In this document: positions 28,159 through 40,569 of the stretch, one piece after another
How positions within the stretch are numbered: position 1 is the stretch's first letter
Layout: each line of letters starts with the position of its first letter
NCBI GenBank assembly: GCA_949358305.1
Contig: OX442314.1
Coordinates: 56,677,369-56,741,368 of the forward strand
Direction of reading: 5' to 3'
DNA length: 64,000 nucleotides
From: Strigamia acuminata
Lineage: Eukaryota > Arthropoda > Chilopoda > Geophilomorpha > Linotaeniidae
Translations under genes and position numbers: made by a program
The notes under the pieces: model-generated
The model's database searches: none
What the model saw: the letters and a program-made list of their open reading frames with translations, nothing else
What the model was told of the DNA's origin: nothing

Positions 28159-30084
28159 AAAGCTGAAATGACCCTTAGTAAACCCAAGTGAAGAAGAAAG
28201 GCAATATCGGATAAACAATTACCAGAAAAGGGGAGACTGCCCAGAACTTTTAATTTTAACCGAATTTCGTGTGACAATGGCAATTGTGTGTAGCACACAA
28301 CAAGTTTGTCATCGATGCGACAATAGACGACGGCTCACATGGAAGATTAATTACCGGTTATCACAGTAGAAAGGAAAAAAATATAATTTTCAAAGTGTGC
28401 AAATATTTAAATATATTCATATCTCATATTTATCGCCTTAAATAATATTCCTGTTGGTGAAGAATGGAATGTGAAGGGATAAAAATGTTCAAAGTATTCA
28501 TTCTTTCACAGCAACTTAATTGCAAAGTGTTTAGATGTGTACACCATGTTAAAATTGCATCATGCTGCATTCATAGAATAGAAAACAGTCTTACAAGAGC
28601 AATATCATGGATTCGGTAAACGCTACATCCATAAACGAGAATGCAGGCTAACAATACCAAAGAATAAAATTCAAATTCAAAACACTTGACCAGAGCTCTC
28701 ATTCAGCACCACTGCAATCACTGACCAGTGGCCCAGGGGCAACCACGAGGAGGTAGAGAGTTGGATTTCCTGCCCCCAATTCACAAAATAAAATATCTTC
28801 GATGAAACGAATCAAATTACGCCCACGCGACTGACTAGAAATGACACAATGGCGGCGGTAACGACCTGGAAAATTGAACAAAGATAATAATAAAATTGTG
28901 TCCTTACAACTCCTTGATTCAACACCTACCAATGTGAAAAGCTTGAAATTAAATCAATGTGAATAAATACCCAATGACGACGATAAACCAGAAAACGAAG
29001 GCTTCGAAGATCGCGTGCCAACTGACTGAAGGAAAAACAACCTCGACGACAATGACGGCGGCAACGGCCTGGCAAATTGAACAAACATACATCAAAATTG
29101 TGTCCACACAACTCCTTGATTGTGCACCGACCAATGTAAAAATCTTGAAATTAAATAAATTTGAACAAATTAATTTGAATACATATACCCAATTGACGAC
29201 GATAAAGTAGAAAACGAATGAATCAAATTTTGGAGTCATTTTTTTTTTTTGAAAAAACAATAAAAGGAAACGACCGGTATGTAAATGTTGAAGTTTTGTA
29301 CTTCAAAATTCTTTAAAATACGAAAATGGTCAGACAGATTTAAATCAGAAAAGTATCGGTAATAAAAATACTCGCACTGTAATTGAATAAAAGCGATACA
29401 AATTAATGAAATAACCGTTCGAGAAAGCGACGAAAACTAACGTTCCTCCGCGCCGTGCCTCCATTGTGATGAATGTGTATACGGGGTTCACATTGCGGAA
29501 AACATGAGTTTCTGAATATAGAAACAATCCCGATGCAAACCGACAAATCTTTTGGATTAAATTTTTTCGACAGATAATATATGATATGCAAAAATTAAAT
29601 TCTTAGAAATAAAATGGACTAACAATTTGCAGTAAATATTCTTGCCTAAGATCTAAGTCCTGATCGTCTTAGGTTTAATCGGAAGCACACACGAATCATC
29701 TTTTCGTTTCGTTCATGTCTGATGAACTCGGTCTTTAGAAAACCTGACGTAAAAGCATATTGGCAACCCAGAAAACTACGCAATAGTAAACAAACTATTC
29801 AGAAAAATCAAGGAGTAAATACAAGAAAAGAAAATAAAATTGGTTATTTCCAGAGAAAAACTCTGGAAATATCTGTGTTGTTTTCAGATCAATTATGTGC
29901 AGATTATATAAGAATTTAAAAAAACTTTTAATGAATTAATAAATTAATGAATTTATCATTGAAAAATAATAACGTGGACCCGCCAGAGCTTTGCTGCATA
30001 GCATCTACACGATCTGCATACGTGCAGAGCGTAACATCCAATAGGGATGCTGATCATAATCTAAAATTAGTATTCAGCCAGTAT
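28159..30084 (+). repeat. dispersed repeat R1, copy A
   Basis: About 1.9 kb shared with 37364-40020 and 61246-62914 at high similarity. It starts near AGCTGAAATGACCCTTAG and ends at CAGCCAGTAT. Inside is an imperfect tandem duplication of a block of about 190 bp (around 28845 and 29045) beginning CAATGGCGGCGG / GACGGCGGCAACGG. There is a short open piece (LHAAFIEWKTVLQEQYHGFGKRY-like) that is intact in some copies. No terminal repeats or transposase seen; it is probably a non-autonomous element. Confidence 0.85.
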
Positions 30085-32458
30085 ATTTGGCAAAACAAAC
30101 ACCGAACATTTAATAAGCGAATACACACTAAAGAACTCAAGAACAATTAGTCACGGTGGTAGTCTGATTCCTGTAAATTTTTAAGCCACATAAAGGTAGT
30201 ACAAAATGAGCAGAAAAGTTTTATTCTATTTGAAATTAAGCCTGCTGCTAGCCTAGCCCAAGTTACAAAGGCTAAATCTGTCATTTGGCTGTAGTCAATG
30301 TGCAACCTTTCCATTCAAGTTGTGTTTTAGTAAAGAAATTGAACTCCAACCTAAAAAATATTATGAAATTATGCATTGGGAACCCCCAATTAGCCTAGAA
30401 ATTGTTTTCTGAAATGCGTTATTAGAATAAAATTCCATATTTCCTGAATTTAAGGGTCGGCAAGTTTAGAGGGATGTGGGGGCTTTAAAAATGGACAATT
30501 TAAAAATCTGCTTTGACAATTTTCATCCAACATCACTTATTTATCACCATCTATACACGCAAGTTCATTGCCTTAACTATTTTGCTTATTGTTGAAGTTT
30601 GATTGTAGTGCACTTATCATTTTGTGGCACCAGTATTTTCTTTTTTTGTAATAAATTTTTTGTTTGTTTCTCAATCGCTCCAATTGTTTCAGCAGTTTAT
30701 TTTGTTATGATTTTGTAGCTTTGTTTAAAATTTCAACACTCAACACACGCGTATTGCTGAGAAATGAAGAAAAAATAGGGTGCACCTATCTTTTTGTCGC
30801 GCACTGTACCATCTCCAAAGAATATTTTGACAATCTGAAACATGAGGTGGCAAAAGCTAAAGGACTGCCTGACTCCTTTTTCTACCCAAAATGATTTGAT
30901 TGATTTCTCGCAAATGCCCTGCTCTAGCAAAGGCCGGTAGAGCGGATAAGATGGACCATCAAATTGACTCACAACCACCAAGGGGACATCGATCACGAAA
31001 GTGGGCATCATAAATAGCATCCTTAACTGCTACGAGGTAGCAAACCACACTCAAACACTGAGAGATTTAAGAAAAAAATGAAATCAATTTTACCACGGCA
31101 TCATGCAATCCAACACCACTCCGCAAGAGAAAAACCCACAGTGGTTTTGGGATGTGTACAATTTCGAATATCACTTACCGTAGGGTTAAATAATTCTCAG
31201 CTTGAGCATCTGCGCGACCATTTGGCATTCCTTAACACGTCAATGCAAAGAGAAGCATTTGAGCTTGATCAATCTATTCAGTAAGCACATTCAAATTCAA
31301 TTTCAAATTCAATTTCAAATTGTTCGAAATTCAGATGCAGCGTAAAAAAATGCCGTATGATTATCGAACAGACGACATAGCTGTTATGATGTAAACCCTC
31401 TAGCTTCATGTCGAAGATGTAATAATAAGATTTGCTTCGTAAGTTGTAATTAATATATTTTATAAGCTTATTTTAATTTATTTTGTTCATTTTTTACAGA
31501 ACGATTGGAATGCTTTAATCGGAGCTGATTGGGTTTTCCCATGAGATTTACCAAGCACTTTGATTAATGTGTTAGGATTATTTTGAAATTTGAATGATTT
31601 GTTTGTAATGAAAGCTTAGGGAGTAATGTGTAACTGTTATTTATTGCATATTTTAAAATGCTTGATTTAACTGTTTTTCTGAGGAGTTATTGATGACGGT
31701 ATACAAATCATTTTTTGATTAACTTATGCGTTTTCATACATTTTGTCATTTTTTGGGTTTTTTTAAAAAATGTTTCTCTTGCTCAAACGGACCTGCTCAA
31801 GCCCAGACCGTGTAAGTCAGCAAAGCCTAGAAAATTTTAGAAAACCGTGCAACCGTTTTTAAGGGCTTTAATATGTGACAAAAAAGTTCATCGTCTCAGT
31901 GATGCTACTGTTGTACATCACTCACAATGAACCAATTCGAAAAATTGCTCATGCAGGCGCACTAATGCGTTATTGACAAGAAAATATGTCTACACAAAAT
32001 TAAGACAAAATTTAAGACAAAATTAGAAAAAGAAACTGAGATTAATTAATTTTGAGACTTCACCATGTTTCTCCCTTTTATCCTAATTTGCCTTAATGGA
32101 ATGTCTAATTGGTGCAAATAAAATTTCTGCAAAACTTTATCAAAAGATATACGTATCTTTGGATAAAGTTTTGCAGAAATTTGGGGAAGCCATATAGGGG
32201 CTCCCATATAGGGGTTCCCAAGATAGGAGCAATTTAACGGTTTTATGCAGCAAAGATTAAGCTCTATTAGATTAGATCCTTAATGAATCCTGGGTATCCA
32301 GTCCCTGTTGATCAGGATTGGAAGGATTCTTGGATGTTTGGATTCCATTGGAAATACATATAACTTATTATTGATTCAAAATCCTATGTTTTACCATACA
32401 TATAAGGTGCAATGCATGCCTTCCTGTTGGCAGTCTGCAATCACATTTCACTGCTTGG
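30085..32458. other. AT-rich DNA with one hairpin, no gene
   Basis: I find only short ORFs. Around 31395-31440 one frame reads SCRRCNNKICFVSC, a Cys pattern like the C-terminal ring of piggyBac transposases, but nothing around it supports a transposase. A long hairpin lies at 32121-32182. Confidence 0.4.
32121..32182. other. 29-bp near-perfect hairpin
   Basis: Arms at 32121-32149 and 32154-32182 pair over 29 bases with one mismatch and a 4-base loop (TACG). Candidates are a small-RNA precursor, the core of a palindromic MITE, or a replication-generated inverted duplication. Confidence 0.8.
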
Positions 32459-32695
32459 ATGTCTGGCTTTCCTTTGAATTATGAAACTCAGAGTTCGATT
32501 ATGGGTGTTCAAAATGCATGGGCCATTGTCCGAATTGAACAAAATTGGGCTCAAACGACGTACCACAGACTACGCGTAAATTATGGTGCTGCCAACGACA
32601 GAAGGGCGGTCTATTTAGCATTACTTGAAGACTTGACGCAAGAACTGGTAAGAAAGAAAATGACATGGTATATAAGCATAGCTGCCTTGTGCTAA
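32459..32695 (+). pseudogene. possible piggyBac-like C-terminal remnant
   Basis: A 78-codon frame contains VQNAWAIVRIEQNW and RRAVYLALLEDLTQELVRKK, reminiscent of the stretch before the Cys-rich tail of piggyBac-like transposases. There are no catalytic aspartates, terminal repeats or TTAA ends in view, so this is weak. Confidence 0.22.
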
Positions 32696-34389
32696 TTAGC
32701 TAGCTCTCTGGCTGTTTTTTCTTTTCCTTTGACTTTGGTGATAAATTTGGGTTTGGATTACAGTGTCAGACAATATAGTATAGCTGCCTTGTGCTTACAA
32801 GATAATTAGTTTGCTCTTGGCTGCTTCTCTTTATCCTTTGAATTTTATATTGGATTTTCAGCACTAAGTTTGTGCTGAAATAGCTGACTGGCTGCTTTTT
32901 TTCATTTGATAGTGAATTTTCTGCACAGAATTCAAAATTAATAAAACGTTTGTCACGGTCCTGACTTTGAGCAGTAGAAATTTTCAAAATTTTAAGCGCA
33001 TTTTGCGCCTTTTCCCTAGTTTTTCCCAATTTTATTGAGAAATTGTTTTAATTTCGCTAAATTATTTTATTTTTCCCAAATCTAAATTTATTATTTTATT
33101 TTATATTATTTTCCTTATTTTTGACATTTGTCTTTGATTTGGCCTGGTTTTGATCACCCCATCCAGACAATTCATGAGAATTCTGCAATAAGTTGATATA
33201 ATCGCGCTCTAAATTTGCATATTTCACCCCTGATCGCCTGTTTTCTGCCCGGTCCCCATTGGGAATTGACTTGGCCTTTGACATGTGATCAGAGGTGACT
33301 TGTTCTGTCAAGACAACTTGGACAGAGAGAATAATTTTCGCCTTCGACTAGACAACATCTCCTGTCTCAACTAGGAGATTTCCAAGTGCGATTATGTTGC
33401 GTCTCAACGCATACGGTCATTATGCAGCCCGAATTCTCATGTTAGTCTAACTAACCACAACATTTATTATTTGCCCATTATTTGCGTACGAATTATTGGA
33501 TAAACGGCGTATTCGACGGTCTTAATTCGTCAATACATTTTATGCCACGACTGTGACTTCCTCCTCGGCCTAGACATTTTGAACTCATACTCGTCTCAAT
33601 TGCGTATTCATTTCATTATCGACGGTTCGACGACGTTGTCTGCGGTTTGGTACCTGTTTGCGCGTTCACCCAACGTTTGCGCGTGTTCAGGAGAAGAAAC
33701 ATACTCTTCGTAAGTACGCCTAGCATATGACGACATTTTCCCTAGTGAAGAGCGATATTTTGGTCTTAAATTCGAAGTATCAACGTTCGCCATTTTGTAC
33801 GGCGCCCGAATTGAATCCTGCACCCATAAAATACAGATTTCACGAATAGACGCTGTCTTAACCTAGCTACCACCCCCGGCAAAGTTTTAAGAGTTGCAGC
33901 GCCTGCGAACCTAAATTTTCTGGTTATTACAATCCCTGGAAATTCTTAAATTTCCGAAACCATTGTTAAAAAGTCGACTACGACGTGACACGTTATTTGT
34001 GGTTAAAAGATCCAGCAGGAGAAGGAAATGGTTGTTTGAAAGAATTTAAAAGATTTGTTTTTAATCTTCTAAGTGATGAAAATCTTTTTCTAATTTTGTA
34101 AACTGGTGACCACTCACTACATATTTCTATTAACAATGGGAATAAAAAAGGGGAGATAAGCCAAATGTCCATCACTAGAGGGTAAAGGAAATGATTTTGT
34201 GACAGTGGTGTTGTCCTAACGAACAATTAACTCAGAATTTTTGAAGATAGCTTATTGTATAGTGTTATCAAATAAAACCAAAACTATAAGTCTGATGACC
34301 CAACCAGAACCACTGAGATGTCTTACGGGTTAACACTTTTTGTCGTTTGGAGTTGAATCATCTGCTAGTTCACTTTGGTAATTTTTTTC
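32696..34389. other. AT-rich DNA, no supported gene
   Basis: Two short minus-strand frames (33096-33311 and 33608-33823, the latter MANVDTSNLRPKYRSSLGK after an upstream ATG) have start-like composition but no recognisable domain. A short block, TATAGCTGCCTTGTGCT, is repeated at about 32680 and 32780. Confidence 0.35.
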
Positions 34390-34624
34390 GAAGTGGCTAA
34401 GTTCACGTCTGACGTAAACGTGTTATTTTTGTTAGTCTCTGATATTTATTATTTGAGTATTTAAGTGTATTAAGTGTCTTCAGTGTATTGTATTAATTAT
34501 TTCATATTGCTATTTATTATTAGTGTTGCTTGGTATTATTTGTAACTTTTTCTATGCATTATTATCATTGTTAGCATGCCTCCTTTTTGCTTGTAGGTGG
34601 TGTAGTTATTTTCCTTTTATGTAT
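34390..34624 (+). repeat. 230-bp dispersed repeat, copy b
   Basis: This matches 23413-23643 closely, from GAAGTGGCTAAG to CTTTTATGTATA, with a small insertion near the middle (GTCTTCAGTGTA). Here no ORF3-like sequence follows. Confidence 0.75.
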
Positions 34625-37363
34625 ATAGAGGGCGCTCCTTGCCCTTCTGGCATCTCTAAACATTAAAGTGTCCAACTGGTTGTTTTTCTTCACAATCAGT
34701 TCCTGCCAGTATTTCATGCCTCTTCATTTTGAGTCTCCTCTTCACAACTGTTACAATAACAATTTTCAAGACGCTATTTTCAAGTGAACGTAGCCACTGC
34801 CAATTTGTTTTATTTAGCTTTAATATTTTAAAATTTAAAAAAAATGTTTTTTGTTTATTCATCAGTTTTTTTTACCGGACTCCCGGCGGCAGCTCGAGAA
34901 CGCGCGGCGACGGCTCTAGAGCGCGGTGGTCAATCAAAAGAACGCGGTGGCCGATCAAGAGCACCCGGCGGCGGCATGAGAGCCTGAGCCCACGGCGGCA
35001 GATCATTTATTACCAACCAATTTTTTTATCCCATTGATGTCCAGTAAGTATTCAATTTTTTATTTACGGTACTTCATTTACCGGTAACATACAATATATT
35101 TTCAGGTGCAATACGTGCTTCTGTGTCATCACATCTAATCTAATTCTACCACTGGACTTTTTTGATGATGTTCTTGGTTCATTTTCCCAATGTCCAGAAT
35201 GTTTTGCAATGTGGAGATATGTACGTATCTTTTTTTAATTTTTTTTAATTTTTAATTTTAAGTTTTCATTTTTCTTTCTTTTAGAATGTACGTGGCGGAT
35301 TAGTCGGTTGTCATTAATATGTGTTGAGTTGTACAAAATTTTGTTTTCATTTATACTAATAAAAAATACTTTTTCATGTTTGCTGCGATCCGGGTTCAAA
35401 ATTAACAAAACTCATCAAAACTCACCAAAACCGACCACACGTCTTGAAAGCAAGGTACCGCAACACTATTTATTTTCAAAGTAAAAGAAAGGGGGTTTGA
35501 AGAATGACTCACATAAGTTTCAGGAAAACTGGACAAATATGTAAATAATGCAAAATGTAAATAACAAATGAAATACTACAATCACAACAAGAGAACCACA
35601 TGAATAAGTCATTATAGATTTTGGCCATACTTTGGCCAAATCATGTCTAAAGTGAGCTTAATAATTGTCTAAAATTATAAGCCTCCGTGGACAGCTGATT
35701 AACCATGGTATTTGCCCCAAATCTGTACTCTTTTTGGGCACTTGCAGACATTTCGAGTGAAAAGGCTGTATGTAAGGATATGAGAAACAACTGGTTGCTG
35801 AGCAATAACTCCAGGAAAATAGTTCTGGAGCACTAATCCAGAACTATTTTTTCTGGAGTTGTTTTCTGGTCACATGGTCACATCCAGGAATTTTAATGAC
35901 ATTACTTTCCACTTCCTCTAATGGATGCCTCCATAAACATTGCTTCTTCATGACTTATTGGTAAGATTAAAGAGAATAATTACTGTTTTGTAAATAATGT
36001 GATTTAATATAATTTAATCTCTTGTGCAGGTTTATAATTCTGCCATCCATGACCATGACCATCAATGCATTAACCATTTTGCATCATTTGAAAATAAGAT
36101 GTTTACAACTGGAGGCTGGCCTACAGGAAAGCCAAATTACTTGAGGAGAAATATTAATAAATGTATGTAAATAAATATTGATAAGTTTTCTAGCATATTA
36201 GCTAATTACGCCACTGTACATGATGAGTTTGAATCTGATAAATAAATATTATTCTAAATTTTATAGTGTTATCATATTAATTAGAAATTTCTTTAATATA
36301 GTTTCTTTAAAGAAAAATGTTCATGTGATTTCTCAACAATCTAAACTGCCATTATCAGACTGGGAGAGACGATCGCTGGTGCTGGTGCCAAGAACAACGG
36401 GGCCCACCCACTCCCGAATGCAGCGGTGTCCAGCACTGTCACCCAGCCACCTCAGCGGCCGTCAAAAACTATAGGCTCTAAAGCCCGAACTACCAAGGCG
36501 ACGGTGCCCAACACTGTCACCCAACTACAGACTACTAGACATTAATAAAGCCAATACCCAAAACTATCTTGTGTCTCTGTTGCATTTCGTAGATATCATT
36601 GTGTGTTGCGTCCAGCGTCCCGTGGCCCTCCCTTGACCACGTGGCGTCCATCCAAGCACTCATAATTAATTTCATTTTATACTGGTATGACAAATGCAAA
36701 TATGTTTTTAGCTCTCTTTGAACATGTAAAGAATAAATCTGAGAATTTATTTTACTGGCATGGCAGCAGAACAAAACTGAAAGCAACAAAGTGCAGAACG
36801 GATTTACCGATGGGAAGCAAAAATAAAAATGGACGAACCATTAAGAATAATTAAAATTATAGACCAATCATACTTGAATCCTATGTCCTAAATCTTAAAT
36901 AAACTTTTATATCAAAGTAAGTGTTGATCTTGTTTCAATTGTCATCTCGCAAGTCAGTGTATCACAAAATGATAGGACTTCAGGAATTGCAAATCAAAAG
37001 TGCAACACTACCACTACAAATGATGAATCATACAGCCAACTAAACATTAGTTTTCTCCCACAATTACAAGTCATTCAGATTGCTTGTCCTTCCAACCACT
37101 TATAAAGGACATGAAAAGGTGCTGCATTAGCAACTCCAGACATTAGTTAAAGATAATTAGGGTCATCTTCAGAAGAAAGTTTGAACTGAAGAACTAGCGG
37201 AACAGTAAGCAAGTAAATTTTGAAAGTCTAAATAATTTAAAATAATTTTCCTGTGTAGATTCAGACGTAGGAAAGAAGCGTCTTCAGAGAACGAAAAAAG
37301 GAAATATCAACGCTAACCCTTCGCAGTTGGAGAGAAAAGATTCACTTGTTACAAAACTTAAAA
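34625..37363. other. AT-rich DNA with a small GC-rich tract, no gene
   Basis: 34870-35000 is a GC-rich run with irregular CGGCGGC / CGCGGTGG units, possibly a degenerate minisatellite. 36400-36540 repeats a GTCCAGCACTGTCACCCA-like block twice. Nothing codes convincingly. Confidence 0.35.
35807..35860. other. hairpin, 23-bp arms
   Basis: Arms at 35807-35829 and 35837-35860 (AACTCCAGGAAAATAG... against its complement) pair over 23 bases with one indel or mismatch and a 7-base loop. Confidence 0.75.
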
Positions 37364-37410
37364 AAAGCTGAAATGACCCTTAGTAAACCCAAGTAAAGAA
37401 GAAAGACAAT

Positions 37411-38184
37411 AGGTGCGTTCAATTTCAAATTTTGAAAAACCGATTATAAAAACTTGATTATAAAATTGGTTTTTAACTTTGAACGAATTAAAAACCGATT
37501 CTATAATCAAGTTTTTGATTATCATGAGCCTGCGCAGTGATGACTTAAGTGTCCTGGAATCAAGTTCTCTTGATCCCAGAACTAGTTGTGAACAGAAAAA
37601 TATAGGTTTATTTAAATTAATATTATTGTTATTAAATATTTAAGAACGTGGAATCGGCCGCATTAGATCGCACAAATGTGACCGAACACCTGCCGCATTC
37701 GGTGGGGCAAATGCGCCCGAACACCCGCCGCATTTGGTGGGGCAAATACGCCCGAACACCCGCCGCATTTGGTGGGGCAAATACGCCCGAACACCCGCCG
37801 CATTCGGTGGGGCAAATGCGCCCGAACACCCGCCGCATTCGGTGGGGAAAATGCACCCAAACAGACGCCGCATTTGTGCGATCGAATGCGGCGAGTGTTT
37901 GGCCGATTCCCGTTCTTAAATTAATAATAATAATGATAATAATTTAAATAAACTTACATTTTTGTATGTGCTTCCACCACCGATCTATTCAGTTACAAAA
38001 TGGCCGCCAGAAAACGAGTCAAAATCGAGTCAAAATCCAAAGAATCCACCCCACACGTGGATTATGAGAATCGGTTTTTCGAAAATCGGATTCTCTAAAA
38101 TATGACGCGTTTTGCATCATTTCCGGCAGTGAAAATCCAGATAATTGAGAGAATCGGATTATCAGTTTGAAATTGAACGCACCT
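37411..38184. mobile_element. 774-bp non-autonomous TIR element nested in R1
   Basis: The ends are AGGTGCGTTCAATTTCAAA and its exact complement at the other end (19 bp), with weaker pairing continuing inward. The flanks carry AAT on both sides (37408-37410, 38185-38187). R1 copy A has the uninterrupted sequence GGCAATATCGG at this place, so the insertion and a 3-bp duplication are directly visible. No transposase is encoded. A 3-bp duplication and this size suit a Harbinger-like MITE, although the target is not the usual TWA. A subterminal hairpin (37448-37476 with 37488-37516) lies inside. Confidence 0.82.
37683..37880. repeat. 35-bp minisatellite inside the TIR element
   Basis: About five and a half units of 35 bp start CGAACACCCGCCGCATT(C/T) at 37683, 37718, 37753, 37788, 37823 and, degenerately, 37858. 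It is GC-rich against an AT-rich host. Several frames stay open across it only because the repeat length is not a multiple of three. Confidence 0.9.
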
Positions 38185-40020
38185 AATATCGGATAAACAA
38201 TTACCAGAGAAGGAAGACTGGCCAGGACTTTTAAAAGAATTTCACGTGACAATGGCAATTATGTGTACCACAGAACAAGTTTGTTAGCGATGCGACAATA
38301 GACGACGGCTCACATGGAAGATTAATTACCGGTAATCACAATAGAAAAAAAATCTAATTTTTAAACTATGAATATTTAAATATAACCATATCTAATATTT
38401 ATCGCCTAAAATGATATTCCTATTGAAGAGAAAACGAATGTGAATGGATAAAAATGTTAAAAATATTCATCCTTTCACCAGAACTTAATTGATGTTTAAT
38501 TAATTAAATGCTAAGTGTTTAGATATGAACACCATGTCAAAATTGCTACATGCTGAATTCATAGAATGGAATACAGTCTTACAAAAGCAATATCGTGAAT
38601 TTGGTAAACGCTACACCCATAAACTAGAATGCAGGCTAACAATACCAAAGAATAAAATTCAAATTCAAAACACTAGACCAGAGCTCTCATTCAGCACCAC
38701 TGCAATAACTGACCAGTGGCCCAGGGGCAACCACGAGGAGGTAGAGAGTTGGATTTCCTGCCCCCAATTCACGAAACAAAATATCTTCAATGAAACGAAT
38801 CAAAAAATCAAATTACGCCCACGCGACTGACTACAAATTCTACAATGGCGGCGGCAACGGCCTGGAAAATTTAACAAAGAAAATAATAAAATTGTGCCAT
38901 ACAACTCCTTGATTGAACACCTGCCAATGCAAAAAGCTTGAAATTAAATTAATTTAAATAAATCAATTTGAATAAATACCCATGACGACGATAAACCAGA
39001 AAACGAAATTGATGAACGCGTGCCAACTCTCGGAAAGAACAACATCCTCGACGACAATGGCGGCGGCAACGGCTTGGCAAATTGAACAAACATCAAAATT
39101 GTGTCCACACAACTCCTTGATTGTGCACCGATCAATGTAAAAAGCCTGAAATTAAATTAATTTGAATAAATACCCAATTGAAGACGATGAAGTAGAAATT
39201 GAATAAATCAAATTTAAATCAATTTTGGAGCCATTTTTTTAAAAAACAATAAAAGGAAACGACCGGTATGTAAATGTTGAAGTTTTGTACTTCAAAATTC
39301 TTGAAAATACGAAAATGGTCAGACAGATTTAAATCAGAAAAGCATCGGTAATAAAAATACTCGCACTGTAATTGAATAAAAGCGATAGAAATTAATGAAA
39401 TAACCGTTCGAGAAACCAACGAAAACTCACGTTCCTCCGCGCCGTGCCTCCATTGTGATGAATGTGTGTACGGGGTTCACATTACGGAAAACACGAGTTT
39501 CTGAATATAGAAACAATCCCGATGCAAACCGACAAATCTTATGGATTTAAGCTTTTCCACAGATAATATATGATGTGCAAAAATTAAATTCTTAGAAATA
39601 AAATGGACTCACAATTCGCAATAAATATTCTTGTCTAAGATCTAAGTCCTGATCGTCTTGGGTTTAATCGGGAGCACACACGAATCACCTTTTCGTTTCG
39701 CTCATGTCAGATAAACTCGGTCTTTAGAAAACCTGACGTAAAAGCAAATTGGTAACCCAGAAAACTAGGCAATAGTAAACAAACTATTTAGCAAAATCAA
39801 GAAGTAACTACAAGAAATGAAAATAAAATTGGGTATTTCCAGTGAAAATCTGTGGAAATATCTGTTATTTCCAGAAAAAGTCTGTGAAGATTATGTAAGA
39901 ATTTTAAAAAACTTGTAATGAATTCAATGAATTAATAAATTAATGAATTTATCATTGACAAATAATAACGTGGACGCGCGTTTGCTTTGCTGCATAGCAC
40001 CTACACCTATACGATCTGCA

Positions 40021-40565
40021 GAGTAGGACGATAAAAAGGAATTAAATTCTAGCACAAGCCTATATTAGAACTAAAATCAAACCTTAATCCACTTCCAATA
40101 AAAAGAGGGGAAAAAAAGAATCAGAATGATTATATTTGATAGTTCAATGCAGAACCAATCGCTAAGTTCATAAAAGAGCCTGGTTTAAAAAAAAAATGGC
40201 ATCATTTTATTGAGGGCAGATTAGAAATTGTGGTCCCTAAGCAGAGTAATCATGGCATTTGCCACTCTGATGTACCAGGCGCTGTTTCCAATACAGATGG
40301 CATTGCCTACAGAAACACCAACAGATCAAGCACAAGTTATTTAATGCTTGGTCAATATTGTGAAAACCTGCATGTTTTGTATTGTTTAGTTTGAAAAGTG
40401 TATTGTTTATTGATTAATATTTACACGCAAAATAAGTGTAAAAGTGTTTTGATTGGTGCATTGAAAAGACCAAACCGAAAACGTCTCGTGGACATTTCTA
40501 CATGTACTTAAATTACCCATTTGGTGGAAGGTTTTCATAAATGGCAAGAAGCGGCTACGCGACTC
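40021..40565. other. AT-rich left flank of copy 3
   Basis: No gene recognised. It ends in GACTCATTT, the ATTT of which is the target duplication of copy 3. Confidence 0.4.
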
Positions 40566-40569
40566 ATTT

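Larger units (their letters stand above)
37364..40020 (+). repeat. dispersed repeat R1, copy B, interrupted
   Basis: This is the same repeat as 28159-30084. It is interrupted at 37411-38184 by a nested inverted-repeat element and truncated at GATCTGCA near 40020. The short ORF at 38525-38830 is an internal part of the repeat (LLHAEFIEWNTVLQKQY) and is shared with the other copies. Confidence 0.85.

Noticed and set aside
31280-31330. short CAAATTCAATTT repeats as a regulatory array
   Set aside because: Only about three imperfect units in AT-rich DNA; not distinctive.
34863-35037. Arg-rich ORF in the GC-rich tract
   Set aside because: Composition follows irregular CGG-type repeats; no homology seen.
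37683-37880. CRISPR array
   Set aside because: The 35-bp units are directly adjacent without spacers, in a eukaryotic MITE; this is a minisatellite.
37640-37947. small proteins over the minisatellite on both strands
   Set aside because: Open frames result from a 35-bp unit without stops; no start context or domain.
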